From the NCBI GenBank assembly GCA_026989355.1, contig JALSJM010000002.1:372001-436000 (forward strand): 64,000 bases of DNA. The letters are read 5' to 3'. A program made the position numbers and the translations under genes. Origin of the DNA: Paracoccaceae bacterium. GTDB lineage: Bacteria; Pseudomonadota; Alphaproteobacteria; Rhodobacterales; Rhodobacteraceae. A model generated the notes under the pieces. It did no database searches, was not told the origin of the DNA, and saw only the letters and a program-made list of their open reading frames with translations. Shown here piece after piece: positions 40,155 to 49,305 of this stretch (position 1 is its first letter; every line of letters starts with the position of its first letter).

Positions 40155-41414
40155 ATGCCATTGATGAAGTCCTGGATCGAAAGTGCCAATCGCGAAGAGA
40201 CGGATTTTCCGCTCAACAATCTGCCCTATGGCGTTTTTTCGGCAAGGGGTGGGGCTGCGCATTGCGGAGTGGCTATCGGAGATTGCATCCTTGATCTGAC
40301 AGCGCTGGAGGCCGACAACAACCTTGGTCTGTTCGACAGGCGTGTTTTTGGTGCCCCGGCCTGGAATGATTTCATGGCGCTCGGGCCCGAGGCCTGGAAG
40401 CGTCTGCGCATCTGGTTGATTGGCGCACTTGGGGAAGACTCGCCCGTTCAGGCGATGGCGGAAACCTATCTGGTTGATCGTCTTTCGGCCACCATGCATC
40501 TGCCTTTCCGGGTGGCGGAGTTTACCGACTTCTATGCCGGCAAGCATCATGCCACCAATGTGGGCACCATGTTTCGCGGGCCCGGGAATGCCCTGCCGCC
40601 CAACTGGCTTCACATCCCGATCGGCTATAACGGGCGCGCCTCCTCGGTGGTGGTTTCGGATACGGATTTTCACCGTCCCTGGGGGCAGATCAAGAAACCG
40701 GATGCACCGATGCCGGAGTTTGCGCCAACCCGACGCTTCGATTTCGAACTTGAGATCGGAGTGATCGTGGGGCAGCCGTCCGAAGGGCCGGTGAGTGTGG
40801 TGCGGGCCGATGAGATGATTTTTGGCTACGTGTTGCTCAATGACTGGTCGGCCCGTGACATTCAGGTCTGGGAATATCAGCCTCTGGGCCCTTTTCAGGC
40901 CAAGGCCTCGGCAACAACGATCAGCCCATGGATCGTGACCAGGGCAGCGTTAGAGCCTTTTCGCGTTCCGACACCTGCGCGCGAAGTGCCGTTGCTGCCC
41001 TATCTCGAAGAGCCGGGTCCGATGCTTCATGATATTGACCTGGAAGTTGCGTTTGCCACCGCCAGTCGGGCAGAAACCATCATCGCGCGCACCAACATGC
41101 GCGAACTCTATTACTCTCCCGCTCAGCTGCTTGCCCATCACACCACCTCGGGCTGCCCGATGCGGGTGGGGGATCTGCTGGGCACCGGAACGATCTCGGG
41201 CGCCGGAAAGGAAAATCGCGGATCGCTGCTCGAACTGTCCTGGGGCGGCAGGGAACCGCTTGAGCTTGAAGGGGGCATACAGCGCAGTTTCATCGAGGAT
41301 GGCGATACCATTACCTTGCGTGGGATGGCCTGTGGCGCGGGCTACAGGATCGGTTTCGGCGAATGCCGCGGAACGGTTTTGCCGGCGCTCGAATATCCTG
41401 ACGCCGGCGGCTGA
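40155..41414 (+). CDS. fahA: Fumarylacetoacetase
   Basis: The 419-residue protein contains the FAH N-terminal domain (FPLNNLPYGVFSARGG near residue 17). The catalytic FAH fold follows with FTDFYAGKHHATNVGTMFRG near 118, FDFELEIGVIVGQPSEG near 195, LLNDWSARDIQVWEYQPLGPF near 230 and SCPMRVGDLLGTGTISG-like TSGCPMRVGDLLGTGTISG near 335. It hydrolyses fumarylacetoacetate to fumarate and acetoacetate. The start is uncertain: ATGs at 40155 and 40164 are both plausible and neither has a clear Shine-Dalgarno. The enzyme directly upstream of it in the pathway, maleylacetoacetate isomerase, is not encoded in this window. Confidence 0.94.
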   Translation: MPLMKSWIESANREETDFPLNNLPYGVFSARGGAAHCGVAIGDCILDLTALEADNNLGLFDRRVFGAPAWNDFMALGPEAWKRLRIWLIGALGEDSPVQAMAETYLVDRLSATMHLPFRVAEFTDFYAGKHHATNVGTMFRGPGNALPPNWLHIPIGYNGRASSVVVSDTDFHRPWGQIKKPDAPMPEFAPTRRFDFELEIGVIVGQPSEGPVSVVRADEMIFGYVLLNDWSARDIQVWEYQPLGPFQAKASATTISPWIVTRAALEPFRVPTPAREVPLLPYLEEPGPMLHDIDLEVAFATASRAETIIARTNMRELYYSPAQLLAHHTTSGCPMRVGDLLGTGTISGAGKENRGSLLELSWGGREPLELEGGIQRSFIEDGDTITLRGMACGAGYRIGFGECRGTVLPALEYPDAGG

Positions 41415-41475
41415 CCCGCGATGATACGGGGTATCCCCGGATGCCTTTCAAGGCAGGAACAGAGAAGGAAATGAC

Positions 41476-42426
41476 ATGAGCAAGGCTTTCGCGTCACAAG
41501 GTGACCTGGAAGAAAAGAAAACGAGCTTCACAGAGATCGGTTCCGGTCTCTGGGCCTTTACCGCCGAAGGTGATCCGAATTCGGGCGTCATCATCGGGGA
41601 TGACAGTGTCATGGTGATCGAGGCCCAGGCCACGCCGCGTCTGGCGCAGAAAGTGATCGCTGAGATCCGCAAGGTGACAGACAAGCCGATCACCCACCTT
41701 GTGCTGACCCATTACCATGCCGTGCGGGTGCTGGGGGCTTCGGCCTATGGCGTGGATCAGATCATAATGGGCGAGAAGGCACGCGCCATGGTGGCCGAGC
41801 GCGGCAAGGAAGACTGGGAAAGCGAATTTCAGAGGTTCCCCCGCCTCTTCCAGGGTCATGAAAGTATTCCCGGCCTTACATGGCCTACCGTTACCTTCAA
41901 TGACAGGATGAGTGTCTATCTTGGCGAAAGGCGCATCGATCTGATGCACCTTGGCCGTGCGCATACGGCAGGTGATATCGTGATCCATGTGCCCGATGCC
42001 AATGTGATGTTTACCGGTGACATCGTTGAATATCATTCGGCCTGTTATTGTGGCGATGGCCATTTCAACGACTGGCCCGCCACGCTTGACGCCATCCGCG
42101 ATTTTGATCTTGATGCCATCGCCCCGGGGCGTGGTGATGCTCTGATCGGGCGCGAGATGGTGAACAAGGCCCTGGACTGCACCGAAGATTTCATCCGCTC
42201 CACCTATCGCCCTGCTGCCCGCGTGGCCCAGCGGGGCGGCAGCCTGAAAGAGGCCTGGGATGCGGTCCGTGCCGAATGTGATCCGAAATTCAGCGATTAC
42301 GCGATCTACGAACATTGCCTGCCCTTCAACGTGGCGCGCGCCCATGACGAAGCCCGGGGCATCGATACCCCCCGTATCTGGACTGCCGAGCGTGATATAG
42401 AAATGTGGGAGGCCCTGCAGGGCTGA
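41476..42426 (+). CDS. Metallo-beta-lactamase-fold protein with a rewritten metal site
   Basis: The 316-residue protein has the MBL fold. An N-terminal strand pair carries NSGVIIGDDSVMVIEAQATP. The metal motif reads THYHAVRVLG where canonical enzymes have THxHxDHxGG, so the usual Asp and His are Val and Arg. The third ligand region is kept (LGRAHTAGD), as is FTGDIVEY, but the last His is Arg (APGRGD). It may bind a single metal or none, or use a different chemistry. About 60 bp separates it from fahA and 23 bp from the flavin monooxygenase, so it belongs to the aromatic cluster. Hydrolase, isomerase and binding roles remain open. Confidence 0.8.
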   Translation: MSKAFASQGDLEEKKTSFTEIGSGLWAFTAEGDPNSGVIIGDDSVMVIEAQATPRLAQKVIAEIRKVTDKPITHLVLTHYHAVRVLGASAYGVDQIIMGEKARAMVAERGKEDWESEFQRFPRLFQGHESIPGLTWPTVTFNDRMSVYLGERRIDLMHLGRAHTAGDIVIHVPDANVMFTGDIVEYHSACYCGDGHFNDWPATLDAIRDFDLDAIAPGRGDALIGREMVNKALDCTEDFIRSTYRPAARVAQRGGSLKEAWDAVRAECDPKFSDYAIYEHCLPFNVARAHDEARGIDTPRIWTAERDIEMWEALQG

Positions 42427-42449
42427 ATCCTGAACACGGAAAACGCACC

Positions 42450-44063
42450 ATGGCACGGAAGATATTCGAAATTCCGCTATATCCTTACAGGCGTCATCCG
42501 GATCAGGATGAATCCACTCCGGTGCGTCATCCGGTAATCGTGATCGGTGCCGGACCGGTGGGGCTGGCGGCGGCGATCGACCTTGGCCAGCAGGGTGTGC
42601 CGGTTGTCGTACTGGACGACAATGACAAGGTTTCCTTCGGGTCGCGTGCGATCTGCTTTTCCAAGCGCACGCTCGAGATTTTCAACCGGCTCGGGTGTGC
42701 CTCAGAAATGGCTCGCAAAGGTGTTCAATGGGATACCGGCAGGGTGTTCTTCCGCGATCGCGAAATATATGCCTTCAGGCTGCTCGAAGAAACCGGGCAC
42801 AAGTTTCCCGCTTTCATCAACCTGCAACAGTATTACCTTGAGGAATATCTGGTAAAGCGCCTGCGGGCGCTGCAGGAAGAAGGCAGGCCCATCGATCTGC
42901 GCGGACGGAACAAGGTTGAGGCCATAGGCCAGCATGATGATCATGTGACCCTTGAAATCGCCACTCCCGACGGCCCCTACAATCTTGAGGCCGAGTGGAT
43001 CATCGCCTGTGATGGCGCCGCTTCGCCAACCCGCCGGATGCTCGGCATGGATTTCGTCGGGCAGGTATTTGCGGACAATTTCCTGATTGCCGATGTGGTG
43101 ATGCAGGCCGGATTTCCTTCCGAGCGCTGGTTCTGGTTCGATCCGCCTTTCAACAGAGGCCAGTCGGCATTGTTGCACAAGCAGCCCGACAATCTGTGGC
43201 GTATCGATTTCCAGCTAGGCTGGGATATCGACAGGGAAGAGGAGCAGAAGCCCGAAAAGGTGATCCGTCGTCTGCGTGCCATGCTGGGGGAGCATACAAA
43301 ATTCGAGCTGGAATGGGTGTCGATCTACACTTTCCAGTGCCGGCGGATGGAGCATTTCCGCCATGGTCGTGTGCTGTTTGCAGGGGATGCGGCGCATCAG
43401 GTTTCTCCTTTCGGCGCGCGCGGGGCGAATTCCGGTTTTCAGGATATCGATAATCTCGTGTGGAAGCTGAAGCTGGTGCTCGGGGGCAAGGCACCCGAAA
43501 CGCTGCTTGACAGCTATGACCACGAACGTGTGATGGCGGCCGATGAAAACATTCTGAATTCGACCCGCTCGACCGAATTCATTACCCCGAAAACCGAGAC
43601 CAGCCGCATCTTCCGCGATGCGGTTCTGGATCTGGCCGAAAGGCATGTCCCGGTCCGTCCGATGATCAATACCGGCCGGCTGTCGGTGCCGGCAATCTAT
43701 GATGGCTCGCCCCTGAACGGCCCCGACTCGAACGTATTGCCCGAAAGTCTGCGCCCTGGCGCCCCGGCAGTGGATGCACCACTTTCCGAAGGCTGGTTGC
43801 TTGATCGTCTCGGCAATGGCTTTCAGCTGCTGCTGATAGATACAGAGGCTGTTCCGGAAAAGGATCTTTCGGGGCTGGGAATCGAACCTGTCGCGCTTTC
43901 AGCCGACGAGAGCCCGGAATTTGCGGAACGCTACCTTGGCGAGGCCGGGCAAGCCGTTTACCTGCTTCGCCCCGATCAGCATGTGGCTGCTCGCTGGACC
44001 GTCTATGAGCCGGAAGCCGTTATCGCGGCATTCCGGCGTGCAACCGCACGAGAGGAGGCATGA
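42450..44063 (+). CDS. FAD-dependent aromatic monooxygenase, MhpA/MhaA-like
   Basis: The 537-residue protein starts MARKIFEIPLYPYRR and shows a group A flavin hydroxylase layout. FAD-binding VIVIGAGPVGLAAAIDLG lies near residue 30, the DG motif ACDGAASPTRRMLGMDF near 185, and the GD motif VLFAGDAAHQVSPFGARGAN near 305. A C-terminal thioredoxin-like domain is probable (about 420-537). It would hydroxylate a phenolic ring with NAD(P)H and oxygen. In this homogentisate cluster, and directly followed by a 64-residue DUF2783 protein, it resembles the large component of 3-hydroxyphenylacetate 6-hydroxylase, which makes homogentisate. That substrate is inferred, not shown. Confidence 0.82.
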   Translation: MARKIFEIPLYPYRRHPDQDESTPVRHPVIVIGAGPVGLAAAIDLGQQGVPVVVLDDNDKVSFGSRAICFSKRTLEIFNRLGCASEMARKGVQWDTGRVFFRDREIYAFRLLEETGHKFPAFINLQQYYLEEYLVKRLRALQEEGRPIDLRGRNKVEAIGQHDDHVTLEIATPDGPYNLEAEWIIACDGAASPTRRMLGMDFVGQVFADNFLIADVVMQAGFPSERWFWFDPPFNRGQSALLHKQPDNLWRIDFQLGWDIDREEEQKPEKVIRRLRAMLGEHTKFELEWVSIYTFQCRRMEHFRHGRVLFAGDAAHQVSPFGARGANSGFQDIDNLVWKLKLVLGGKAPETLLDSYDHERVMAADENILNSTRSTEFITPKTETSRIFRDAVLDLAERHVPVRPMINTGRLSVPAIYDGSPLNGPDSNVLPESLRPGAPAVDAPLSEGWLLDRLGNGFQLLLIDTEAVPEKDLSGLGIEPVALSADESPEFAERYLGEAGQAVYLLRPDQHVAARWTVYEPEAVIAAFRRATAREEA

Positions 44064-44064
44064 C

Positions 44065-44259
44065 ATGGCGAAACTGATCACCACCCCGAATATCGCTGAT
44101 GCCGATGCCTTCTATGCAGCGCTCATGGCCGCACATGAAGGGTGCAGCAAGGAGGAATCCGATGCGCTCAATGCCCGCCTCGTGCTGATCCTTGCCAATC
44201 ATGTCGGCGACATGAACATTCTGTTGCAGGCTCTGGAACTGGCCCGGCAGAAGGCGTGA
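44065..44259 (+). CDS. DUF2783 small protein, possible coupling subunit of the monooxygenase
   Basis: The 64-residue helical protein starts MAKLITTPNIADADAFYAAL and contains HEGCSKEESDALNARLVLIL and NHVGDMNILLQALELA. AGAGGAGG stands six bases before the ATG, and only one base separates it from the monooxygenase stop, so the two are translated together. DUF2783 proteins recur beside such flavoproteins. The known two-component 3-hydroxyphenylacetate hydroxylase also has a very small coupling protein (MhaB). Equating the two is my inference. A strong terminator follows. Confidence 0.85.
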   Translation: MAKLITTPNIADADAFYAALMAAHEGCSKEESDALNARLVLILANHVGDMNILLQALELARQKA

Positions 44260-44274
44260 GCCAGCCGGCAAGGT

Positions 44275-44303
44275 AACCCCGCCCTCTTTTCCGAGGCGGG
44301 GTT
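44275..44303. terminator. Bidirectional terminator between the aromatic cluster and serA
   Basis: A perfect 9-bp stem AACCCCGCC / GGCGGGGTT with an 11-base loop is followed by TT on the plus strand and preceded by a matching AA on the other. It sits between the convergent stops at 44259 and 44320 and probably serves both operons. Confidence 0.75.
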
Positions 44304-44319
44304 TTCGGAGAATCCCGGC

Positions 44320-45918
44320 TTATTCGGCCACTGCGAATTCAAGCGGCTTCACCGATTGGAACATCCCGGTTTTCGACAGGGACCGGAGCACTGGCTCGGG
44401 CACCGGCGCGTCAACATAAAGAAGTGCGATTGCATCGCCGCCCACTTCCTTGCGCCCCAGGGTGAAATTCGCGATATTGACACCGCCAGCTCCGAGAGTG
44501 GCCCCGAGGGTGCCGATAATGCCCGGCACGTCCTTGTTGGTGGTATAAAGCATGTGCTGTCCGATCTCGGCATCAATATTGATGCCCTTGATCTGGATGA
44601 AGCGCGGCTTGCCGTCGCTGAACACGGTTCCGGCAATGGTGCGCTCGCGGCTGTCGGTTACCACGGTAAGCTTGATATAGGCATCGAACACGCCGGATTT
44701 TTCCTGCGTGGTCTGAGAAACATGTATACCGCGCTCGCGCGCGATCACCGGGGCCGAGACCATGTTCACATCCGGGTTGGTGGCTTTCATGATGCCGGCG
44801 ATGGTGGCGCATTCCAGCGCCGGCAGGTTCATTTCGGCGACTGCGCCATCGTAAAGGATGTTGATTGCCTTGATCGGCTCTTCCGTCATTTGCCCGACAA
44901 AGGCTCCCAGATGTTCGGCCAGCTTCACCCACGGCCCCATCACGGTGGCCTCTTCGGCGGTTACCGCAGGCATGTTGAGCGAATTGCTGACCGCCCCCGT
45001 CAGCAGGTAATCCGACATCTGTTCGGCCACCTGAATGGCCACGTTTTCCTGTGCTTCGCGGGTAGAGGCACCCAGGTGCGGCGTGACGACCACGTTTTCA
45101 AGCCCGAACAGGGGGCTGTCGGTGGCGGGCTCATGTTCGAACACGTCGAATCCGGCGCCAGCAACATGACCGGCCTTTAAGGCCCTGGCCAGCGCTTCTT
45201 CATCCACCAGGCCGCCGCGCGCGCAGTTGATGATGCGCACGCCTTTCTTTGTCTTGGCTATATTTTTGGCGGAAAGGATGCCGCGCGTCTTGTCGGTCAG
45301 CGGCACATGCAGGGTGATGAAATCGGCCCGTGCCAGAAGATCGTCAAGCTCTACCTTGGTCACGCCCAGCCTTGCTGCGCGCTCTTCGCTCAGGAAGGGA
45401 TCGTATGCAACCACTTTCATCTTCAACCCCAGGGCACGATCGGCAACGATAGAGCCGATATTGCCACAACCGATCAGCCCCAGGGTCTTGGCCGTGACTT
45501 CGACTCCCATGAAGCGGGATTTTTCCCATTTTCCGGCGTGGGTCGAGGTGTTTGCCTCGGGAATTTGGCGGGCAACGGCCATCATCAGGGCGATGGCATG
45601 TTCAGCAGTGGTGATGGAATTGCCAAAGGGGGTATTCATTACCACCACCCCCTTTTTCGAGGCGGCGGAGATATCGATATTGTCAACTCCGATGCCGGCC
45701 CGCCCGATTACCTTGAGGCGACCGGCGGCTTCAAGGACCTTCGGCGTTACCTTGGTGGCCGAGCGGATGGCAAGGCCGTCATACTGGCCGATTGCCTCGC
45801 GCAGGCGAACCTTGTTCTTGCCAAGATCGGGTTCGAAATCCACATCGATGCCGCGATCTCGGAAGATCTGCACGGCGGTTTCGGAAAGCTTGTCGGAAAC
45901 AAGAACCTTGGGTGCCAT
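44320..45918 (-). CDS. serA: D-3-phosphoglycerate dehydrogenase
   Basis: The 532-residue enzyme starts MAPKVLVSDKLSETAVQIFR. It has the D-2-hydroxyacid dehydrogenase core with LGLIGCGNIGSIVADRALGL near residue 145, the catalytic Arg in NCARGGLVDEEAL near 235 and the His in VVTPHLGASTREAQENVA near 280. The long C-terminal part (about 315-532) holds the intervening and ACT domains of the long-type SerA, where serine feedback usually acts. It starts serine biosynthesis. AAGGAG lies upstream of the ATG. It is 50 bp downstream of serC on the same strand, so serC-serA is an operon. Confidence 0.96.
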   Translation of the reverse strand: MAPKVLVSDKLSETAVQIFRDRGIDVDFEPDLGKNKVRLREAIGQYDGLAIRSATKVTPKVLEAAGRLKVIGRAGIGVDNIDISAASKKGVVVMNTPFGNSITTAEHAIALMMAVARQIPEANTSTHAGKWEKSRFMGVEVTAKTLGLIGCGNIGSIVADRALGLKMKVVAYDPFLSEERAARLGVTKVELDDLLARADFITLHVPLTDKTRGILSAKNIAKTKKGVRIINCARGGLVDEEALARALKAGHVAGAGFDVFEHEPATDSPLFGLENVVVTPHLGASTREAQENVAIQVAEQMSDYLLTGAVSNSLNMPAVTAEEATVMGPWVKLAEHLGAFVGQMTEEPIKAINILYDGAVAEMNLPALECATIAGIMKATNPDVNMVSAPVIARERGIHVSQTTQEKSGVFDAYIKLTVVTDSRERTIAGTVFSDGKPRFIQIKGINIDAEIGQHMLYTTNKDVPGIIGTLGATLGAGGVNIANFTLGRKEVGGDAIALLYVDAPVPEPVLRSLSKTGMFQSVKPLEFAVAE

Positions 45919-45968
45919 GATGCTGGCTCCTTTTTTCGAGTGGGAGGCCGCTGTGCGGCCGGCTGGAA

Positions 45969-47111
45969 TCAGTTGCCGATTTCGGTGTTGAAGGCCCAGT
46001 CGAGCCAGGGCATCAGCGCTTCCAGATCGCTTTTTTCGATCGTGGCACCGCACCAGATCCGCAGGCCCGGCGGTGCATCGCGATAAGCGCCGATATCGTG
46101 GGCTACGCCTTCCGCATCCAGCCGCTTTGCAACTGCCCTGGCGAATGCCGCGCCATCACCGATGCGCGGATCGGTGAACTTCAGGCAAACCGAGGTGTTC
46201 GATCGCGTCTCGGGCGCCTTTGCCAGATTTTCGATCCAGTCGCGCTCGTTTACAAATGTCTCTAACACGGCTGCATTCGCATTGGTGCGGGCGATCATAC
46301 CCTTCAGACCGCCTACTGATTTCACCCAGTCGAGCGCCACAAGGTAATCTTCGACGCAGAGCATCGAGGGGGTGTTGATCGTGGCGCCTTCGAAGATGCC
46401 TTCGATCAGCTTGCCGCCTTTTGTGAGGCGGAATATCTTGGGAAGCGGCCACGGCGGCGTGTGGCTTTCAAGGCGTTCGACCGCTCGGGGGCTCAGGATC
46501 AGCATTCCGTGCGCAGCCTCGCCGCCCAGAACCTTTTGCCAGCTGTAGGTCGTGACATCCAGCCTGTTCCACGGCAGATCCTGAGCGAATACCGCCGAAG
46601 TGGCGTCGCAGATGGTCAATCCCTCGCGATCGTCCGGGATCCAGTCCCCGTCCGGCACGCGCACGCCCGACGTGGTGCCGTTCCAGGTGAAAACCACATC
46701 GTTCGTGAAATCGACGCCCCCCAGATCGGGAAGTTCGCCATAATCGGCTTCCAGCACAGTGGCTTCGAGGCGTAGCTGTTTTACCACATCGGTTACCCAG
46801 CCCTTGCCGAAACCTTCCCAGGCCAGAAGCGTCACCGGTCGTGTGCCAAGCAATGACCACAACGCCATCTCTACCGCGCCGGTATCCGAGGCAGGCACGA
46901 TACCGATACGGTAATCTTCGGGTATATCCAGAATTTCGCGGGTTGTTTCGATGGCCTGCTTCAGTCTTGCCTTGCCGATCGGAGCACGATGAGAGCGCCC
47001 GAGCGCGGCGTTTGCAAGCTGTTGCAGTGTCCAGGTAGGGTTTTTGGCGCAAGGGCCAGACGAAAAACGCGGATTGGCCGGCCGCGCAGCCGGTTTCACT
47101 GGTTCAGTCAT
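45969..47111 (-). CDS. serC: Phosphoserine aminotransferase
   Basis: The 380-residue enzyme starts [20 protein letters not shown] and contains [20 protein letters not shown] near residue 75, the PLP Asp in [15 protein letters not shown] near 170 and the Schiff-base Lys in [17 protein letters not shown] near 190. This is the longer alphaproteobacterial type (TIGR01365-like), different from the ~360-residue E. coli form. It converts phosphohydroxypyruvate to phosphoserine. A structured leader (47112-47175) precedes it. It is the first gene of serC-serA and is divergent from serB. Confidence 0.95.
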   Translation of the reverse strand: MTEPVKPAARPANPRFSSGPCAKNPTWTLQQLANAALGRSHRAPIGKARLKQAIETTREILDIPEDYRIGIVPASDTGAVEMALWSLLGTRPVTLLAWEGFGKGWVTDVVKQLRLEATVLEADYGELPDLGGVDFTNDVVFTWNGTTSGVRVPDGDWIPDDREGLTICDATSAVFAQDLPWNRLDVTTYSWQKVLGGEAAHGMLILSPRAVERLESHTPPWPLPKIFRLTKGGKLIEGIFEGATINTPSMLCVEDYLVALDWVKSVGGLKGMIARTNANAAVLETFVNERDWIENLAKAPETRSNTSVCLKFTDPRIGDGAAFARAVAKRLDAEGVAHDIGAYRDAPPGLRIWCGATIEKSDLEALMPWLDWAFNTEIGN

Positions 47112-47175
47112 GGTATCCTTCCAGATATGCGCCCCTCGTTGGGGAGGGGTGTCCCATCTGTGGCGATAATCACTT
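47112..47175 (-). ncRNA. serC-type RNA leader (cis-regulatory motif) upstream of serC-serA
   Basis: The 64 bases before the serC ATG fold into nested helices on the minus strand: an outer CAGAT / ATCTG pair (47160-47156 with 47126-47122) enclosing a GC-rich hairpin built from CCCCT and AGGGG (47149-47145 with 47136-47132). The sequence GGAAGGATACC then leads to the start codon. A two-hairpin serC motif is known immediately upstream of serC in alphaproteobacteria, and the position and layout match what I recall. I could not align it to the Rfam model. Confidence 0.55.
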
Positions 47176-47260
47176 GGCGGGGCTGGTGCAAGCGGAAAAA
47201 CTGCGCTAATGCGCCACATCATTCGTGAAATGCGACATTTTTCATGAGCAAGGTAAGCCA

Positions 47261-48154
47261 ATGCATGTAACAACCCTGCTGACCAACCCCGCAGCTCCTG
47301 GGCTTGATCCGGCATTGGTCGATTCCCTGCGTAATGCCTGGGGGGGGGGCGCGGTGTCGTGGCTGGCGCCAGACGAGGCGGCCGAATTTTCCATACCTGA
47401 CCTGCCGGAGAACCGTTGGCAGGTATGGGAAGAACTCCAGCAGGCAGGGGTGGACATGGTGATCCAGCCAGCTGTCGGGCGACAGAAAAAGCTGCTGCTG
47501 GCTGATATGGACAGCACGATGATCGGCCAGGAATGTATCGACGAACTGGCGGCCGAGGCCGGAGTGAGAGACCGCGTGGCCGAGATCACGGCTCGCGCCA
47601 TGAATGGCGAACTGGACTTCGAAGCAGCATTGCAGGCCCGTGTCAGCCTGCTTCAAGGCTTGAATTACGCAGTGATAGAGAAGGTTTTGAACGAAAGGAT
47701 CACCCTGACACCGGGAGGGCGAACACTGGTTGCCACCATGAAGGCGCATGGTGCCCGTTGTGTGCTGGTTTCCGGGGGGTTCGTTGATTTTACCAGAAGG
47801 GTGGCGGCTGATCTGGGATTTGACGAGCACCGCGCCAATGCGCTTTGCGTCGAAAACGGAAAACTGACGGGCGAAGTGCAAAAACCCATCCTGGGCCGTG
47901 AAGCCAAGGTCAGGGCTCTGCATGAATTGGTGGATCGTCTTGATATCGTGCCCGCGCAGGTAATCGCAGTGGGTGATGGTGCAAATGATCTGGGGATGCT
48001 GTCGGTTGCAGGCACAGGGGTGGCCTTGCACGCCAAGCCGAGCGTGGCTGAAAAATGCGACATTCGCATCAATCATGGAGATCTTACGGCGCTTCTCTAT
48101 CTTCAGGGGTATGATCGCGATGCGTTTGTATGCGCTGGACAGGCCCTAACATAG
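47261..48154 (+). CDS. serB: Phosphoserine phosphatase
   Basis: The 297-residue protein has an N-terminal ACT-like region ([19 protein letters not shown]). The HAD phosphatase core follows with the nucleophile in [19 protein letters not shown] near residue 83, [19 protein letters not shown] near 170 and [20 protein letters not shown] near 245. It completes serine synthesis by dephosphorylating phosphoserine. The ATG at 47261 is preceded by AAGGTAAG; an earlier in-frame ATG at 47225 is less likely. It is divergent from serC, 149 bp away. Its stop overlaps the asparaginase stop by nine bases. Confidence 0.95.
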   Translation: MHVTTLLTNPAAPGLDPALVDSLRNAWGGGAVSWLAPDEAAEFSIPDLPENRWQVWEELQQAGVDMVIQPAVGRQKKLLLADMDSTMIGQECIDELAAEAGVRDRVAEITARAMNGELDFEAALQARVSLLQGLNYAVIEKVLNERITLTPGGRTLVATMKAHGARCVLVSGGFVDFTRRVAADLGFDEHRANALCVENGKLTGEVQKPILGREAKVRALHELVDRLDIVPAQVIAVGDGANDLGMLSVAGTGVALHAKPSVAEKCDIRINHGDLTALLYLQGYDRDAFVCAGQALT

Positions 48155-49147
48155 TGCAGAAGCAGGCTGGATCCGGGCAGCCTTGAGGCCATTCCAGTTA
48201 TACAGGGGGGCATTCATGCGCCGGCGCGCGGCCGGATGCTCGGGGTCAAGCGCGCCGAGATTTGCCAGAATGGCGGCAATGGCGCATTCTGCGGCCCGGG
48301 TTGCCCCATCGGCAATTTTCAGTGCCACTCCAAGCCGTTGCTCGGGAAGGATGGCCACGAACACCCCTTCGGCCCCGGTCTTGATCGCCACGCGCCCCTT
48401 CATGGCTTGCATCAGTTCGGTGCAGGCCCGCCCCTTGCCGGCCACAAGATCAGGGTAGCGCCGCATGGCCCGCACCAGCCGTGCGGCCGCCCGTTCACGA
48501 GCATCCCCGAAATCGGCTCGCGCAGCGGCAAAGCGGGCCATGGCCCGGGCAAGGCCCTGCAGGGATGTGGCAAAATTTGGGGCCGAGCAGCCGTCGATCG
48601 CGTGGCCCGGAGAGGATTCTCCGGTCATTTCTTCAAAAGCCTCGCGCACAGTATGCTGCACCGGATGATCGGGGGCAATATAATCTCTGTTTCCGCCCAG
48701 ATGCTGGTTCAGGGTCAGAAATCCGGCGTGTTTTCCCGAGCAATTGTTATGTATCTGCCGTGGTGCGCTTTCGGCGCAGAGCAGGGCGCGAAAGGCCTGT
48801 TTGTCGCGTGGCATATGCGCACCGCAGCGCAGATCATCATCTGTCAGCCCCAGATCGGTCAGCCAGCGCGCTATACGATCGGTGTGCATGACACCGCCCT
48901 GATGCGAGGCGCAGGCAAGCGCCAGGTGTTCTTCGGACAGGCCCGCAGCATCGGCCGCGCCGCTTTCAAGCAGGGGCAGCGCCTGCACCATCTTGCATGA
49001 CGAACGTGGCAGGATCACCTGCCCGGGGTCCCCCCAGACCCTTGTGATCTGCCCGGTCTCATCACAAACCACGGCTTGTCCGTAGTGGATGGATTCAAGG
49101 AAATTTCCCCGCCAGATCTCGGCCATTGGAATTGCTGTGCCTGTCAT
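48146..49147 (-). CDS. L-asparaginase, R. etli type (class 3)
   Basis: The 333-residue protein begins MTGTAIPMAEIWRGNFLES. It has the residues known for the Rhizobium etli enzymes: the SxxK motif in PRSSCKMVQALP near residue 50, the second Ser in CASHQGG near 80, Cys and Lys in NNCSGKHAGFL near 138, Cys in DGCSAPN and Lys in IKTGAEGVF near 265. These form the zinc site and paired Ser-Lys catalytic centre. The fold is beta-lactamase/glutaminase-like, unrelated to the E. coli asparaginases. It hydrolyses asparagine to aspartate and ammonia. The extended upstream frame is antisense to the divergent gene and was not used. Confidence 0.88.
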   Translation of the reverse strand: MTGTAIPMAEIWRGNFLESIHYGQAVVCDETGQITRVWGDPGQVILPRSSCKMVQALPLLESGAADAAGLSEEHLALACASHQGGVMHTDRIARWLTDLGLTDDDLRCGAHMPRDKQAFRALLCAESAPRQIHNNCSGKHAGFLTLNQHLGGNRDYIAPDHPVQHTVREAFEEMTGESSPGHAIDGCSAPNFATSLQGLARAMARFAAARADFGDARERAAARLVRAMRRYPDLVAGKGRACTELMQAMKGRVAIKTGAEGVFVAILPEQRLGVALKIADGATRAAECAIAAILANLGALDPEHPAARRRMNAPLYNWNGLKAARIQPASALC

Positions 49148-49305
49148 GTGTCTGTCTGCTCCGCGATTTTCTGCCACAGGGGCTTTTACCTGGTTGCGCG
49201 ATTGGGCTAATATGCTTCTATCGGGACAGATACCATGCGCCTGAAGAAAACAAGAAGGAAGGCGCACGCGAGATTGAGGCTGAAACAGCTTGGAGGCTGT
49301 AAACG

